64,000 bases of DNA from Chryseobacterium sp. CH21 (GCF_004119445.1 NZ_QICI01000045.1:54457-118456), one strand, 5' to 3'. Shown: positions 43,616-53,432, numbered from the stretch's first letter. Numbers and translations are program-made. Notes: generated by a model from the sequence alone, not told the origin.

Positions 43616-44308
43616 ATGAAAATCCTGATCATAGAAGACAACAATGAGCTTGCCCAAAGTATGAAATATTACCTTGAAGGTGAAAGCTATATCTGCGAAT
43701 GTGCCTATCATTACCACGAAGCTCTGGAAAGACTCAGCTTCAATTCGTATGACTGCATTTTACTGGATATTATGCTGCCTGACGGAAACGGATTAAACAT
43801 TTTAAATTATATTAAAACCGAAAAAATCAACAGCGGAATTCTTATTATTTCCGCTAAAAACGCATTGGACGACAAAATCAACGGACTGGAAAAAGGTGCC
43901 GACGATTACATCACAAAACCTTTTCATTTACCGGAGTTACACGCCAGATTAAGAGCTGTATACCGCAGAAAAAAAATGGATGGTTACAGCGAAGTTAAAT
44001 TCAATGAAATTGCATTAAATACAGACACTTACGAAGTTATCATTCACACAACAAGACTGGAAATTACCCAAAAAGAATTTGAATTGCTGCTTTATTTTCT
44101 GGTGAACAAAAACCGTGTATTATCTAAGCAGTCTATTGCCAATCATCTTTGGGGAGATTATACCGATAATTTAGCTAATTTTGACTTTGTTTATCAGCAC
44201 GTTAAAAACCTTAGAAAAAAGATCGGAGCAGCACGTGGCAACGACTACATTGAAACCATTTACGGATTGGGTTACAAGTTTAATGCTTTAAAATATAGCG
44301 GTTCATGA
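43616..44308 (+). CDS. OmpR-family response regulator
   Basis: 230 residues. The receiver domain has the phosphorylation site D51 (YDCILLD51IMLPDG), an acidic pair near the start (IIEDNN) and the conserved lysine in YITKPFHLPEL. The C-terminal winged helix (about 130-225) has LTQKEFELLLYF-like text (ITQKEFELLLYFLVNKNRVLSKQ) and ends ETIYGLGYKF. It overlaps the histidine kinase by 4 nt. It probably controls the RND efflux operon that follows; a 15-nt sequence shared by the two promoters supports that. Confidence 0.93.
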   Translation: MKILIIEDNNELAQSMKYYLEGESYICECAYHYHEALERLSFNSYDCILLDIMLPDGNGLNILNYIKTEKINSGILIISAKNALDDKINGLEKGADDYITKPFHLPELHARLRAVYRRKKMDGYSEVKFNEIALNTDTYEVIIHTTRLEITQKEFELLLYFLVNKNRVLSKQSIANHLWGDYTDNLANFDFVYQHVKNLRKKIGAARGNDYIETIYGLGYKFNALKYSGS

Positions 44309-45657
44309 ATTTATTGAATAAAATATCTGTCTGGTTTATTGCCATTATACTACTCGTTACCCCCGTAAGCATGTACATTTCATACACCAGCATAAAAAAG
44401 CGCCTGGACAATGTTGAAATAGAACGACTTAAGCATGTCAACACCTTCGTTATTAATCAAATAAAACAAGGAGAAGATCCTTCAAAAACATCTCAGGGAC
44501 TTCCAATTTCCATAAGTTTACAGACTAAAAAAAATATTCCCGCAGAACCGGAAGTTATTCATACCTGCCTGGAGAACAAAGGTGTTTCCAATAATGAATG
44601 TAAAATTCAGGTTAATTCCTACACAAAAATTGATGACAAAATTTATAAAATTTCTTCATACGGCTACGTTTCTGCCACACAGCAGATCATGAGCGGAATG
44701 CTGGTTGCCCTTTTCTGGAAATTATTACTAATTACACTCATCGTTTTTATTACAGCAAGAATTTTATCTAAATTCATATTAAAACCTTTTCATCACGCCA
44801 TTAATGAGCTCCAGCAATTCAGCATTCAGAAAAAGGAAAGACTACAGCTTTCAGAGACAAGTACCAAAGAGTTTAAAAAGCTCAATGAATTTCTGAAAAC
44901 TATGACAGATAAAGCATTGGAAGATTATGCTTCTGTAAAAGAATTTTCCGAAAATGCTTCTCATGAAGTTCAGACTCCCTTAGCCATTATTCAAAGTAAA
45001 ACAGAACTGCTTGCAGAAACAGAGATCAATGAAAACCAAGCTATTCTGTTAACAGATATTCAAAATTCCATTGATAAATTAAGCAGAATAAACCGCTCAT
45101 TAATTCTCTTAACCAGACTGAACAACAACGAATTTCCTACCAATGAAGAATTGAAATTCTGCCGTGTGGAAAGAGAAGCTCTATGCATGTACGCCGATCA
45201 TCTTGCCCTTAAAAACATTACATTAAATAGGAATTGCGAGAAAAGTGTTTTCGTCAAAATCCATCCTACATTAGCAGAAATTTTACTGAGCAATCTCCTT
45301 TCAAATGCGATCCGCCATAATCTTGAAGGAGGAAAAATTGAAATCAACTTAACACAAACTTATTTCCAGATCAACAATACCGGGCTTCCTCCCCATGTTC
45401 CGACAGAGGAGTTATTCAAACGATTCAAAAAAAGCAACCAGTCTCAGGAAAGTATCGGACTTGGGCTTTCTATTGTGAAACAAATTTGTGAGGTCAATGC
45501 CTTTACTGTTCATTATGATTTTACAGAGGGATGGCACAGCATTACCATTTATTTTGACAATACCCACATGCACGAATCTTCCATTTCTGAAAAAATATTG
45601 ACCGAAAACACAATAGCTTTTGAGCCCGTAGAACAGATGGTAAATTTTGCTAAATAA
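44305..45657 (+). CDS. Sensor histidine kinase
   Basis: 450 residues. Two membrane segments (about 7-27 and 134-152) enclose a periplasmic domain of about 105 residues containing two cysteines (HTCLENK, NNECKIQ). The dimerisation box has H220 in NASHEVQTPLAII. The ATPase domain shows LLSNAIRHN (N box) and SIGLGLSIVKQI (G box). It phosphorylates the overlapping upstream response regulator. The signal is unknown; the paired cysteines could sense redox or metal, or simply form a disulfide. No terminator separates it from the efflux operon, but that operon has its own promoter. Confidence 0.92.
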   Translation: MNLLNKISVWFIAIILLVTPVSMYISYTSIKKRLDNVEIERLKHVNTFVINQIKQGEDPSKTSQGLPISISLQTKKNIPAEPEVIHTCLENKGVSNNECKIQVNSYTKIDDKIYKISSYGYVSATQQIMSGMLVALFWKLLLITLIVFITARILSKFILKPFHHAINELQQFSIQKKERLQLSETSTKEFKKLNEFLKTMTDKALEDYASVKEFSENASHEVQTPLAIIQSKTELLAETEINENQAILLTDIQNSIDKLSRINRSLILLTRLNNNEFPTNEELKFCRVEREALCMYADHLALKNITLNRNCEKSVFVKIHPTLAEILLSNLLSNAIRHNLEGGKIEINLTQTYFQINNTGLPPHVPTEELFKRFKKSNQSQESIGLGLSIVKQICEVNAFTVHYDFTEGWHSITIYFDNTHMHESSISEKILTENTIAFEPVEQMVNFAK

Positions 45658-45678
45658 CCTCCGTTTTAATTATTTTTA

Positions 45679-45717
45679 ATAACTTCAAATTTGCTTCAAA
45701 ATGTATTTTTTACTTTG
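45679..45717 (+). promoter_or_regulatory. Promoter of the RND efflux operon
   Basis: ATAACTTCAAATTTG (45679-45693), identical to 43569-43583, then 16 nt to TTACTTTG (45710-45717), a slightly degenerate -7. CTTCA repeats at 11-nt spacing (45683 and 45694), as OmpR-type regulators often bind. Confidence 0.55.
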
Positions 45718-45737
45718 AAAAAAGAAAAATACGTTAG

Positions 45738-47129
45738 ATGCTTTCAAGAGTTTTTATTCTCGCATTATTATCCGTCTTTTTTACGAACACAACAAAAGCA
45801 CAGCAGATTCTCACCCTTCAATCTGCGTTGGAAACAGCTGTTCAAAATTACGGATCCATCAAAGCCAAAGAATCTTATCGGCTATCATCGAAGGAATCGA
45901 TAGAATTGGCAAAACGGCAATACCTGCCTAATCTTAACATCAGTATTCAACAGGATTACGGAACCGTCAACGGACAAAACGGTCCTTTGTATGGTTTCGG
46001 AGGATACGGAGTTTCTTCATCCGGACTTCCTCTCCCTGATCAGAACTGGAATGCTTCTTTCGGAGCTTTGTATCTGGCTAATGTCAACTGGGAGTTTTTC
46101 TCTTTTGGAAAAGCCAAGCAAAGAGTGAAAGTTGCTGAATTTAAAAACCAGAGAGATACCAAAGACTTATCTGATGAAATCTTTCAGCACAAAGTAAAAG
46201 TAACCGCTGCTTATCTGAATGTGCTAGCCGCACAAAAATTAAAAATTTCTTACGCCCAAAATCTGGGAAGAACAGATACGATCAGAAGAATTGTTGAGGT
46301 TAAAGAAAGAAACGGCATCGTTCCCGGTGTTGATTTATCTCTTGCAAAAGCAGATTACGCCAATGCAATGATTACTTACACCAAAGCAAAGGACAACGAA
46401 CAGGAACAGGAAAACAAGCTTGCCCAGCTATTGGGAATTCCTGCTCAGGAATTTGTACTGGACAGCACTTTACTGAAAAGAATTCCGACAGATTTCCCTA
46501 CAGAAAAGAGTTCTTCTTTGGAAAGCCATCCATTATTGGCCTTATATAAAAGCAGGATTGATGTCAGCGAGCAGGAAAAGCAGTTCCTTAGAACACAATA
46601 TTATCCATCATTTTCAATGGTAGGTATTATTCAGTCAAGAGGTTCAGGATTTGGAAACAATTATGCCCAAAATCAGAACGATTATTCCTCCTCTTACTGG
46701 GACGGAATTCATCCTACAAGAAGCAACTATCTTCTTGGAATTGGTGTTTCATGGAATTTTACACAAACATACAGACTCTCAAAGAAAATTAGTGCTCAGG
46801 ATTATGTAAGCCAAGGTTTAAAGCATGAATATGATCTTGCAGAGCAACAGTTAAAAGCCCAGTTGGATTTATCTGATAATAAATGGAAAAATGCAATCCT
46901 GATTTATGATCAGGTTCCTGTTCAGCTCAAGTCTGCCAATGATGCTTACATCCAAAGATCAGTTTTATACAAAAACGGATTGACAGATCTGGTTGATTTA
47001 TCTCAAGCTATTTATGCTTTGGTAAGAGCCGAAACCGACAGAGACATTGCCATAAGCAACGTTTGGAATGCTTTATTATTAAAAGCAGCTGCAATGGGCG
47101 ATTTCTCTGTATTTGAAAACGAACTGTAA
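45738..47129 (+). CDS. TolC family outer-membrane efflux protein
   Basis: 463 residues. Signal peptide MLSRVFILALLSVFFTNTTKA, then QQILTLQSALETAVQNYGSIKA, the first helix of the TolC fold. Two internally similar halves follow, with long helices such as VPGVDLSLAKADYANAMITYTKAKDNEQEQENKLAQLLG cut here by shared features (about 195-235) and the closing NGLTDLVDLSQAIYALVRAETD. It forms the outer-membrane channel of the tripartite pump encoded with the next two genes. Confidence 0.9.
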   Translation: MLSRVFILALLSVFFTNTTKAQQILTLQSALETAVQNYGSIKAKESYRLSSKESIELAKRQYLPNLNISIQQDYGTVNGQNGPLYGFGGYGVSSSGLPLPDQNWNASFGALYLANVNWEFFSFGKAKQRVKVAEFKNQRDTKDLSDEIFQHKVKVTAAYLNVLAAQKLKISYAQNLGRTDTIRRIVEVKERNGIVPGVDLSLAKADYANAMITYTKAKDNEQEQENKLAQLLGIPAQEFVLDSTLLKRIPTDFPTEKSSSLESHPLLALYKSRIDVSEQEKQFLRTQYYPSFSMVGIIQSRGSGFGNNYAQNQNDYSSSYWDGIHPTRSNYLLGIGVSWNFTQTYRLSKKISAQDYVSQGLKHEYDLAEQQLKAQLDLSDNKWKNAILIYDQVPVQLKSANDAYIQRSVLYKNGLTDLVDLSQAIYALVRAETDRDIAISNVWNALLLKAAAMGDFSVFENEL

Positions 47130-47161
47130 GATAAATATCAATTATAATCAATAGTATCTCA

Positions 47162-50100
47162 ATGAACTTAATAAGATTTGCATTAAGAAAACCCATTACG
47201 ATTTTAGTGATTGTCGCTGGGCTGTTTTTCTTCGGAATCCGGTCTATGAACTCTATTAAAGTCGATATCTTTCCAAAACTGGATTTACCGGTGATCTATG
47301 TTTCGCACCCTTTCAGCGGGTATACCCCACAGCAGATGGAAGCATTTTTCGCCAAACAATACATTAATATTTTCCTGTTTGTGAATGGGATTAAAAGTAT
47401 TGAAACCAAAAATATTCAGGGACTGACATTAATGAAAATTAATTTCTATCCCGGAACCAATATGGCTCAGGCCGCAGCAGAATTAAACTCATTTTCCACC
47501 AGAATTCAGGCAGCTTTTCCTCCTGGATCCAACCCTCCTTTTATCATTCGTTTTGATGCTTCTACCCTTCCGGTGGGACAGCTTGTATTAAGCAGTGATA
47601 AAAGATCAAACAATGAACTGCTCGATCTAGCCAACGTTTATGTCCGTTCGACATTTACTTCAATTCCGGGGATTGTTTCATCTCCTCCGTTTGGGGGAAA
47701 TATCCGTACAGTAGTTATCAATGCCAATCCAGATTTGCTCCGGCAGCACAATATGACGCCTGATCAGCTTGTAGAGGCACTGCGTTTGAACAACCAGACT
47801 GCACCTTCCGGAAATGTGAGGATTGGAGACAAATATTATATTACTCCCACCAATACGATGATTAAAAACGTAAAAGATTTTGAGAATATTCCTTTATACA
47901 AAGGCAGTGTTCAGAATCTTTATTTAAGGGATGTCGCCACTGTGACCGACGGAGCGGATATGACCTCCGGTTATGCACTGGTAAACGGCCGCCGTTCTGT
48001 ATATCTTAGTATTGCTAAAAGTGCCGATGCTTCCACATGGGATGTTGTTCAGAATTTAAAGAAACAATTACCACAAATTCAGTCTAACCTTCCGGATGAC
48101 GTGAAAGTCAGCTTTGAATTCGACCAATCTACCTATGTAATCAATTCCGTAAAGAGTTTACTGAGTGAAGGAACTATCGGAGCTGTACTCACCGGATTGA
48201 TGGTTATTTTATTCCTCGGTGATATCAGAGGAGCTTTGATTGTAATCCTTACCATTCCTACCTCTATTATTTCTGCTGTTTTATTTTTAAATCTTTTCGG
48301 CCAGACCATTAATATCATGACATTGAGCGGGCTTGCCCTCGCCATTGGAATTCTCGTGGATGAAAGTACCGTTACCATAGAAAATATTCACCAACATCTC
48401 GACATGGGAAAACCCAAATCTCTTGCCGTCTGGGATGCCTGTAAAGAAATTGCCTTTCCGAAACTGTTAATTCTATTCTGTATTCTGGCTGTTTTTGCAC
48501 CTGCATTTACCATGGAAGGAATTCCGGGATCCCTGTTCCTACCTCTTGCACTGGCCATCGGATTCAGTATGATTGTTTCCTATTTCCTTGCACAGACTTT
48601 TGTTCCTGTAATGGCAAACTGGATTATGAAAGTGAAACACCACAAGGCAAAAGACGGTCATATCCTATCAGATTCTGAAGAACTTCAAAGAGCAGGATTA
48701 AGCGATGAAAGTGATACATGGAGTCAGAAAGAAATATTGCTGCAAAACGAAGACAGCAACCGCGACGGAAAAGTAAGCTTGTTTGAAAAAATCAGGTTCC
48801 GCTATCTAAAATTTTTAGACAGAATAATGCCCTACAGAAAAATCCTGGTTTCTTCCTATATTATACTGATGATGGCCATGGTTGCTTTATTCCTGAACAG
48901 TATCGGAAGAGATGTTTTACCACAGGTAAACGGGAATCAATTTCAGGTTAGAACAAGAATTCCTGACGGAACAAGGATTGAAAAGAATGAACTTCAAACC
49001 TTAAAGTTATTGGACGGAATCAAAGAAATTGTTGGGAAAGACAATGTTTCAATTACCTCTGCATATGTAGGAACACACCCTACTCTTTTCTCGGTAAGCC
49101 CGATTTATCTTTGGATGGCAGGTTCTCACGAAACTGTTTTACAGGTTGGTCTAAATGAAGACTATCACACCAATATGGATGATTTGAAAGACAAGATAAG
49201 AGATAAGGCAAAAAGCATTAATCCTGATATGAAATTATCTTTTGAACCTATTGAATTAACGGAAAAAATTCTTAGCCAGGGATCTCCTACTCCCATTGAA
49301 GTAAGATTATCCGGAAGAGATAAAAGTGTGAACGAAGCTTATGCTAAAAAAATAGAAGCCGAACTTAAAAAGATTCCCTATTTAAGAGATGTTCAGATAG
49401 GTCAGTCTATAAAATACCCTGCGCTTGACATCAATGTTGACCGTATTCGTGCCGCTCAGCTGGGTATTGATATGTCAGACGTTTCGCGTTCATTGGTAGC
49501 ATCCACTTCATCATCAAGATTTACAGAAAAAAATATCTGGACAGATGAAAAAGCAGGTTACAGCTATAATGTTCAGGTTCAGATTCCTGAAAATAAAATG
49601 AACAGCAAAGAAGAAATTGCGGGAATTCCATTGCAGAAAAATGCCAACAGACCGAATCTGGGCGATGTGGCTACCATTAAAAACAGCTTCACGTATGGAG
49701 AAACCGATAACCTTGGCGCAATGCCAACCCTTACTGTTACCGCCAATCTTAATCATACCGATTTAGGAACCGCTTCAAAGGATGTTCAAAAAGTAATTGA
49801 TCATATCGGAGAACTTCCGAGAGGGCTCAATCTCCAATTAATTGGTTTAAGCCAAACCTTAAATGAAACATTAAGCAGCTTACAATACAGTCTGATCATT
49901 GCTATTGTTGTCATATTCTTAATGCTTGCTGCCAATTTCCAGTCTTTCAAAGTTTCAGGCGTTGTATTGGTGACTGCACCGGCGGTTTTGGTAGGATCTT
50001 TAGCATTATTAATGATCAGTGGATCCACACTTAACCTTCAATCTTACATGGGAATCATCATGTCTGTTGGAGTTTCCATTTCAAACGCTGTCCTGTTGAT

Positions 50101-50431
50101 TACTAATGCGGAACAATTAAGAAAGCATAATGGAAATGCCTTACTTTCTGCCAGAGAAGCCGCAGCGTTGAGGTTAAGACCTATTGTAATGACCGCATTG
50201 GCAATGGTTGTAGGTATGATACCTATGGCATTAGGACTTGGAGAAGCCGGAGATCAGGTTTCACCATTGGGAAGAGCGGTAATCGGAGGTTTGATAGCCT
50301 CTACATTCGCTGCCCTTTTCATCCTTCCGCTTGCATTTGCATGGGGACAAGGGAAAGCTACTACTCAAAGTGTTTCGCTTGATCCTGAAGATGAAGAAAG
50401 CATTCATTTTATTCCTGAAATTGTAAAATAA
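47162..50431 (+). CDS. RND efflux transporter permease
   Basis: 1089 residues, 12 predicted membrane segments in two halves. It is of the AcrB/CusA-like superfamily: conserved GLALAIGILVDESTVTIENI (motif with the proton-relay aspartate region) and GIIMSVGVSISNAVLLITNAEQ. It is not clearly a heavy-metal type. It exports unknown substrates using the proton gradient. The cytoplasmic loop between the halves (about 490-560) is longer than usual. It contains D531-SNRDGKVSLF-E542, a canonical EF-hand calcium-binding loop (D1, N3, D5, G6, hydrophobic 8, E12). This is unexpected in an RND pump. Confidence 0.9.
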   Translation: MNLIRFALRKPITILVIVAGLFFFGIRSMNSIKVDIFPKLDLPVIYVSHPFSGYTPQQMEAFFAKQYINIFLFVNGIKSIETKNIQGLTLMKINFYPGTNMAQAAAELNSFSTRIQAAFPPGSNPPFIIRFDASTLPVGQLVLSSDKRSNNELLDLANVYVRSTFTSIPGIVSSPPFGGNIRTVVINANPDLLRQHNMTPDQLVEALRLNNQTAPSGNVRIGDKYYITPTNTMIKNVKDFENIPLYKGSVQNLYLRDVATVTDGADMTSGYALVNGRRSVYLSIAKSADASTWDVVQNLKKQLPQIQSNLPDDVKVSFEFDQSTYVINSVKSLLSEGTIGAVLTGLMVILFLGDIRGALIVILTIPTSIISAVLFLNLFGQTINIMTLSGLALAIGILVDESTVTIENIHQHLDMGKPKSLAVWDACKEIAFPKLLILFCILAVFAPAFTMEGIPGSLFLPLALAIGFSMIVSYFLAQTFVPVMANWIMKVKHHKAKDGHILSDSEELQRAGLSDESDTWSQKEILLQNEDSNRDGKVSLFEKIRFRYLKFLDRIMPYRKILVSSYIILMMAMVALFLNSIGRDVLPQVNGNQFQVRTRIPDGTRIEKNELQTLKLLDGIKEIVGKDNVSITSAYVGTHPTLFSVSPIYLWMAGSHETVLQVGLNEDYHTNMDDLKDKIRDKAKSINPDMKLSFEPIELTEKILSQGSPTPIEVRLSGRDKSVNEAYAKKIEAELKKIPYLRDVQIGQSIKYPALDINVDRIRAAQLGIDMSDVSRSLVASTSSSRFTEKNIWTDEKAGYSYNVQVQIPENKMNSKEEIAGIPLQKNANRPNLGDVATIKNSFTYGETDNLGAMPTLTVTANLNHTDLGTASKDVQKVIDHIGELPRGLNLQLIGLSQTLNETLSSLQYSLIIAIVVIFLMLAANFQSFKVSGVVLVTAPAVLVGSLALLMISGSTLNLQSYMGIIMSVGVSISNAVLLITNAEQLRKHNGNALLSAREAAALRLRPIVMTALAMVVGMIPMALGLGEAGDQVSPLGRAVIGGLIASTFAALFILPLAFAWGQGKATTQSVSLDPEDEESIHFIPEIVK

Positions 50432-50454
50432 CATTAAGCTATTAAAAATAAAAG

Positions 50455-51561
50455 ATGAACAAATTATATAAATATTTAATTCCGGCAGTATTGATTTTCA
50501 GCCTTCAAAGCTGTGGTCATGAGGAAAAGAAGGAAGCTAAAAAGCCTGCTGAATCATCATCTCCGGAAATTGAAACCGTAAATCCTAAACAGGAAGACTT
50601 TTCTTCATCCACTGTTATTCCGGGAGAATTACAGCCTTACCAGAAAGTGGATGTTTATGCCAAGGTAAGCAGTTTTGTTAAAAAATTGTACGTGGATGTT
50701 GGAAACGAAGTAAAAGCAGGTCAGTTATTAGCCACCTTAGAAGCTCCGGAGATCAATTCTCAGCAAAGCGCTGCCTCATCAGCTTTAAAATCAAAAGAAG
50801 CCCTTTATATTGCGAGTAAAGCGAAATATAATCGGCTAAAGGAAACAAGCAAAACCCCCGGAACCATTTCAGCACTTGATCTGGAGCAGGCTTTAGCAGC
50901 ACAAAAATCTGACCTTGCTCAACTGGAAGCGGCAAAAGCATCCTATCGTGAAGTAGCAGATGTTAAAAACTATTTGCAGATCAGAGCTCCTTTCAGTGGA
51001 AATATCGCCATCAGAAATGTAAGCGCAGGTGCTTATGTAGGACCTTCAGGAAAAGGGTCTGATCTTCCGATGTTCAGTCTTGTACAACAAGATAGACTTC
51101 GTCTGGTTGTAAATGTTCCGGAATCTTATACCGGATTATTGAATAAAAACGGAGATATTAAATTCTCTATTCAGTCTATTCCTGGTGAAACTTTCACAGC
51201 AAAAGTATCAAGATTCGCAGGAGCTTTAGACAACAAATTACGCTCTCAATGGGTAGAAATGGATGTTTATAACAAAGACAAAAGACTTCTTCCAGGAATG
51301 GTAGCCAACGTTATTCTTCCTTTAAGCGAAAACAGTAAATCATTGTCTGTCCCTACTTCTGCAGTGCTTAATTCTACTCTTGGAGTATTCGTCATTAAAA
51401 TTGAAAAAATACGGCTCATTGGGTTCCTGTGACATCAGGGATTGCCAATGGCGAGACTACCACAATTATAGGCCCGGTATCTCCTGGCGATGTGATCGTT
51501 AAGAATGCATCAGAAGAAATCCGTGATGGGCAGAATATTAGAATTAAAGTCCCGAAATAGG
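50455..51561 (+). pseudogene. RND periplasmic adaptor (HlyD family) lipoprotein, one-base frameshift
   Basis: About 368 residues if restored. Signal with lipobox LQSC, so an inner-membrane-anchored lipoprotein. Barrel-sandwich hybrid (VDVYAKVSSFVKKLYVDVGNEVKAGQLLATLEAPE), a helical hairpin with LEQALAAQKSDLAQLEAAKAS, and a beta-barrel region. The frame stops early at 51432; one A added to six (51404-51409) continues EKNTAHWVPVTSGIANGET and ends at 51561 with NIRIKVPK, the normal C-terminal domain. It bridges the RND pump and the TolC protein. Being last in the operon is the common order for this type in Bacteroidota. Confidence 0.88.
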
Positions 51562-51677
51562 CTTATAATCACCTATTTATTAACAAAAATTATAAGGTCT
51601 TTTTTAGACTTAAAAATTTAAAAAGAGTACTGATTCAGGATAAACTGAAATAAGTTTGTTAAAGAATCTTAATAAAA

Positions 51678-51720
51678 AAACCGCACACTTACCAAAAATA
51701 GGCTGTTGCGGTTTATTTTT
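51678..51720 (+). terminator. Probable terminator of the efflux operon
   Basis: AAACCGCA ... TGCGGTTT with a 21-nt loop, then ATTTTT. The rest of the interval 51562-51865 is AT-rich without frames and ends in the promoter of the next gene. Confidence 0.6.
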
Positions 51721-51806
51721 CTTTAACATATGTAAATAATATGTTAAAATGTGTTAAAGTAAGAACCTGACAATTATCATAACAGGTCTCTTTTGCTTGG
51801 AATCTC

Positions 51807-51814
51807 TACTTTTG
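51807..51814 (+). promoter_or_regulatory. -7 element of the NlpC/P60 gene
   Basis: TACTTTTG (TAnnTTTG), 51 nt before the ATG at 51866. Confidence 0.5.
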
Positions 51815-51865
51815 TAATGCTTTTGAAAATAAATATTCCTTTTTAACACGGATAATCAAATATAT

Positions 51866-52576
51866 ATGAAGAAAAGAGTTTTGTTTTATTTAGTTGCTTT
51901 AGTTACTACAGTATCATTGCAATCGTGTGCTACAAATTATGTGGTTTCAAAACCAGCAACTTACACAAAAGAATACAAAACAGATGCCAAACTAGCTTCT
52001 ATAGATAACAAAAAAATGGAGCAGGATAAGCAAAAACTTATCGACTCTTTCCTGGCTGAAAAGGCTGCATCTATCGCTAGTGCTAAAAAAGCAATTAAAA
52101 ATTCTGAGATTGCGAAAGTAATCAAACATAATAAAACCATTGACGGTATCCTTGAAGAAGCTGAAACATACCTTGGGACTCCTTACAGATACGGAGGGAC
52201 AACCAGAAACGGTATAGATTGTTCAGCTTTTGTTCTTTCTGTATTCGGGGCAGCAGCAGGGCTTAGCTTACCAAGAGTAGCAGCTTCTCAGGCTCAGGAA
52301 GGTGAAAGAATTGAAAAAGGAGATCTACAGAAAGGAGACTTAATCTTCTTTTCTCATGGAAGAAGAATTTCTCACGTAGGTATTGTAGAAAGTGTTACTG
52401 AAGAGGGAGAGATTAAATTTATCCACGCAGCAACATCAAAAGGAGTAATGATTTCTTCACTGAATGATTCTTATTGGGGGCCTAAATTCAGATTCGCAAA
52501 AAGAGTGATCAACGAAGAAGGAGAAGCTTACAATAACTTAGCAGCCGCTACTGTTCCTACACCCGCAAATTTTTAA
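51866..52576 (+). CDS. NlpC/P60 family lipoprotein, peptidoglycan endopeptidase
   Basis: 236 residues. Lipobox LQSC21, then a charged linker (about 30-90). The NlpC/P60 domain has catalytic C119 (NGIDCSAF), H170 (ISHVGIVE) and a third polar residue in FIHAAT. It cleaves peptide cross-links of peptidoglycan from its lipid anchor, similar in role to Spr/MepS-type enzymes. It ends in a low-complexity tail (NNLAAATVPTPANF). Single-gene unit with its own promoter and terminator. Confidence 0.93.
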   Translation: MKKRVLFYLVALVTTVSLQSCATNYVVSKPATYTKEYKTDAKLASIDNKKMEQDKQKLIDSFLAEKAASIASAKKAIKNSEIAKVIKHNKTIDGILEEAETYLGTPYRYGGTTRNGIDCSAFVLSVFGAAAGLSLPRVAASQAQEGERIEKGDLQKGDLIFFSHGRRISHVGIVESVTEEGEIKFIHAATSKGVMISSLNDSYWGPKFRFAKRVINEEGEAYNNLAAATVPTPANF

Positions 52577-52603
52577 TTTTATAAATAATTGATTTAAATA
52601 ATG

Positions 52604-52631
52604 AAGCCATCAGAATTCTGATGGCTTTTTT
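52604..52631 (+). terminator. Rho-independent terminator
   Basis: Stem AAGCCATCAG / CTGATGGCTT with loop AATT and a T run, 27 nt after the NlpC/P60 stop. Confidence 0.85.
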
Positions 52632-52690
52632 ATGTGTACTATTTAAATTAAGTTTCGGCTGAAGCCAATGGGAAATATATTTAAAGAAAA

Positions 52691-52716
52691 AGCGGGTTAA
52701 AACCCGCTCCTATTGA
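52691..52716. repeat. REP-like palindromic intergenic element, copy 2
   Basis: AGCGGGTT / AACCCGCT with a 2-nt loop, followed by CCTATTGAT, the tail shared with copy 1 (3851-3900). It lies between convergent genes. Confidence 0.4.
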
Positions 52717-52762
52717 TTCAATATCTGTATTTTTATACATGATCATTAAATAGCCGGAGAGA

Positions 52763-53344
52763 TCAGCTGTTTTTATCAATGTCAATATCCAGTTTATACA
52801 AGAGTCCATAGATTTCGGAAAGTGAAAATCTGGCCTTTTTAAGCTTATTTAAAGCCGGATCTATTGAATAATTAACCGAAGTTCGGAAATCTGCCTTTTC
52901 GAGGTTTGTACTATCGAAAACAGTGCCCGACAGATCACAGTTGCTAAAGACTGCATTTGATAAATCACATTCAGCAAAGTCTACTTCAATTAATTTAGAA
53001 TTCTTGAAAACTGTTTTCTTAATGGAGGTCTTATAAAAAACTGAATTATTTAAAGCACTTCCTTCAAACTTGAACGAAAGGCCGAATGGATTACAGTCAT
53101 TAAACTGAAGTCCAAACATTTTGCATTCTTTGAAAATTACATCATGAAACGCCGTCTTTACAAGCTTTGCCATGCTGAGGTTGCATTCGATGAATTCGCA
53201 GTCTGTAAAGATGAAACCAGATAGATTTGCATATTCGAAATTACAGTTTCTGAAGATACAGTTTTCGTACTCACACTTTTCAAAAGGATATTGCGTGAAA
53301 TCTTTGTTCTCAAAGTTTTCGTCTGAGAAATAGGATTGTTTCAT
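52763..53344 (-). CDS. Pentapeptide-repeat protein
   Basis: 193 residues made almost wholly of A(D/N)LxX-type five-residue repeats with frequent Cys and Phe (CEYENCIFRNCNFEYANL; VDFAECDLSNAVFSNCDL). They build a right-handed quadrilateral beta-helix. A short C-terminal helical part (LNKLKKARFSLSEIYGLLYK) looks like the dimerisation segment of Qnr-type proteins, and the length is slightly below Qnr (about 218). A gyrase-protecting role is possible but cannot be claimed from sequence. No signal peptide. Confidence 0.8.
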   Translation of the reverse strand: MKQSYFSDENFENKDFTQYPFEKCEYENCIFRNCNFEYANLSGFIFTDCEFIECNLSMAKLVKTAFHDVIFKECKMFGLQFNDCNPFGLSFKFEGSALNNSVFYKTSIKKTVFKNSKLIEVDFAECDLSNAVFSNCDLSGTVFDSTNLEKADFRTSVNYSIDPALNKLKKARFSLSEIYGLLYKLDIDIDKNS

Positions 53345-53432
53345 AAAAATTATATTGATGAAATTGATTTTTTCTTGCGTGGATTTTGCAAATTGGTCAA
53401 GCCTCCATCATCCAGCTTCTAACCCTCCTCTT

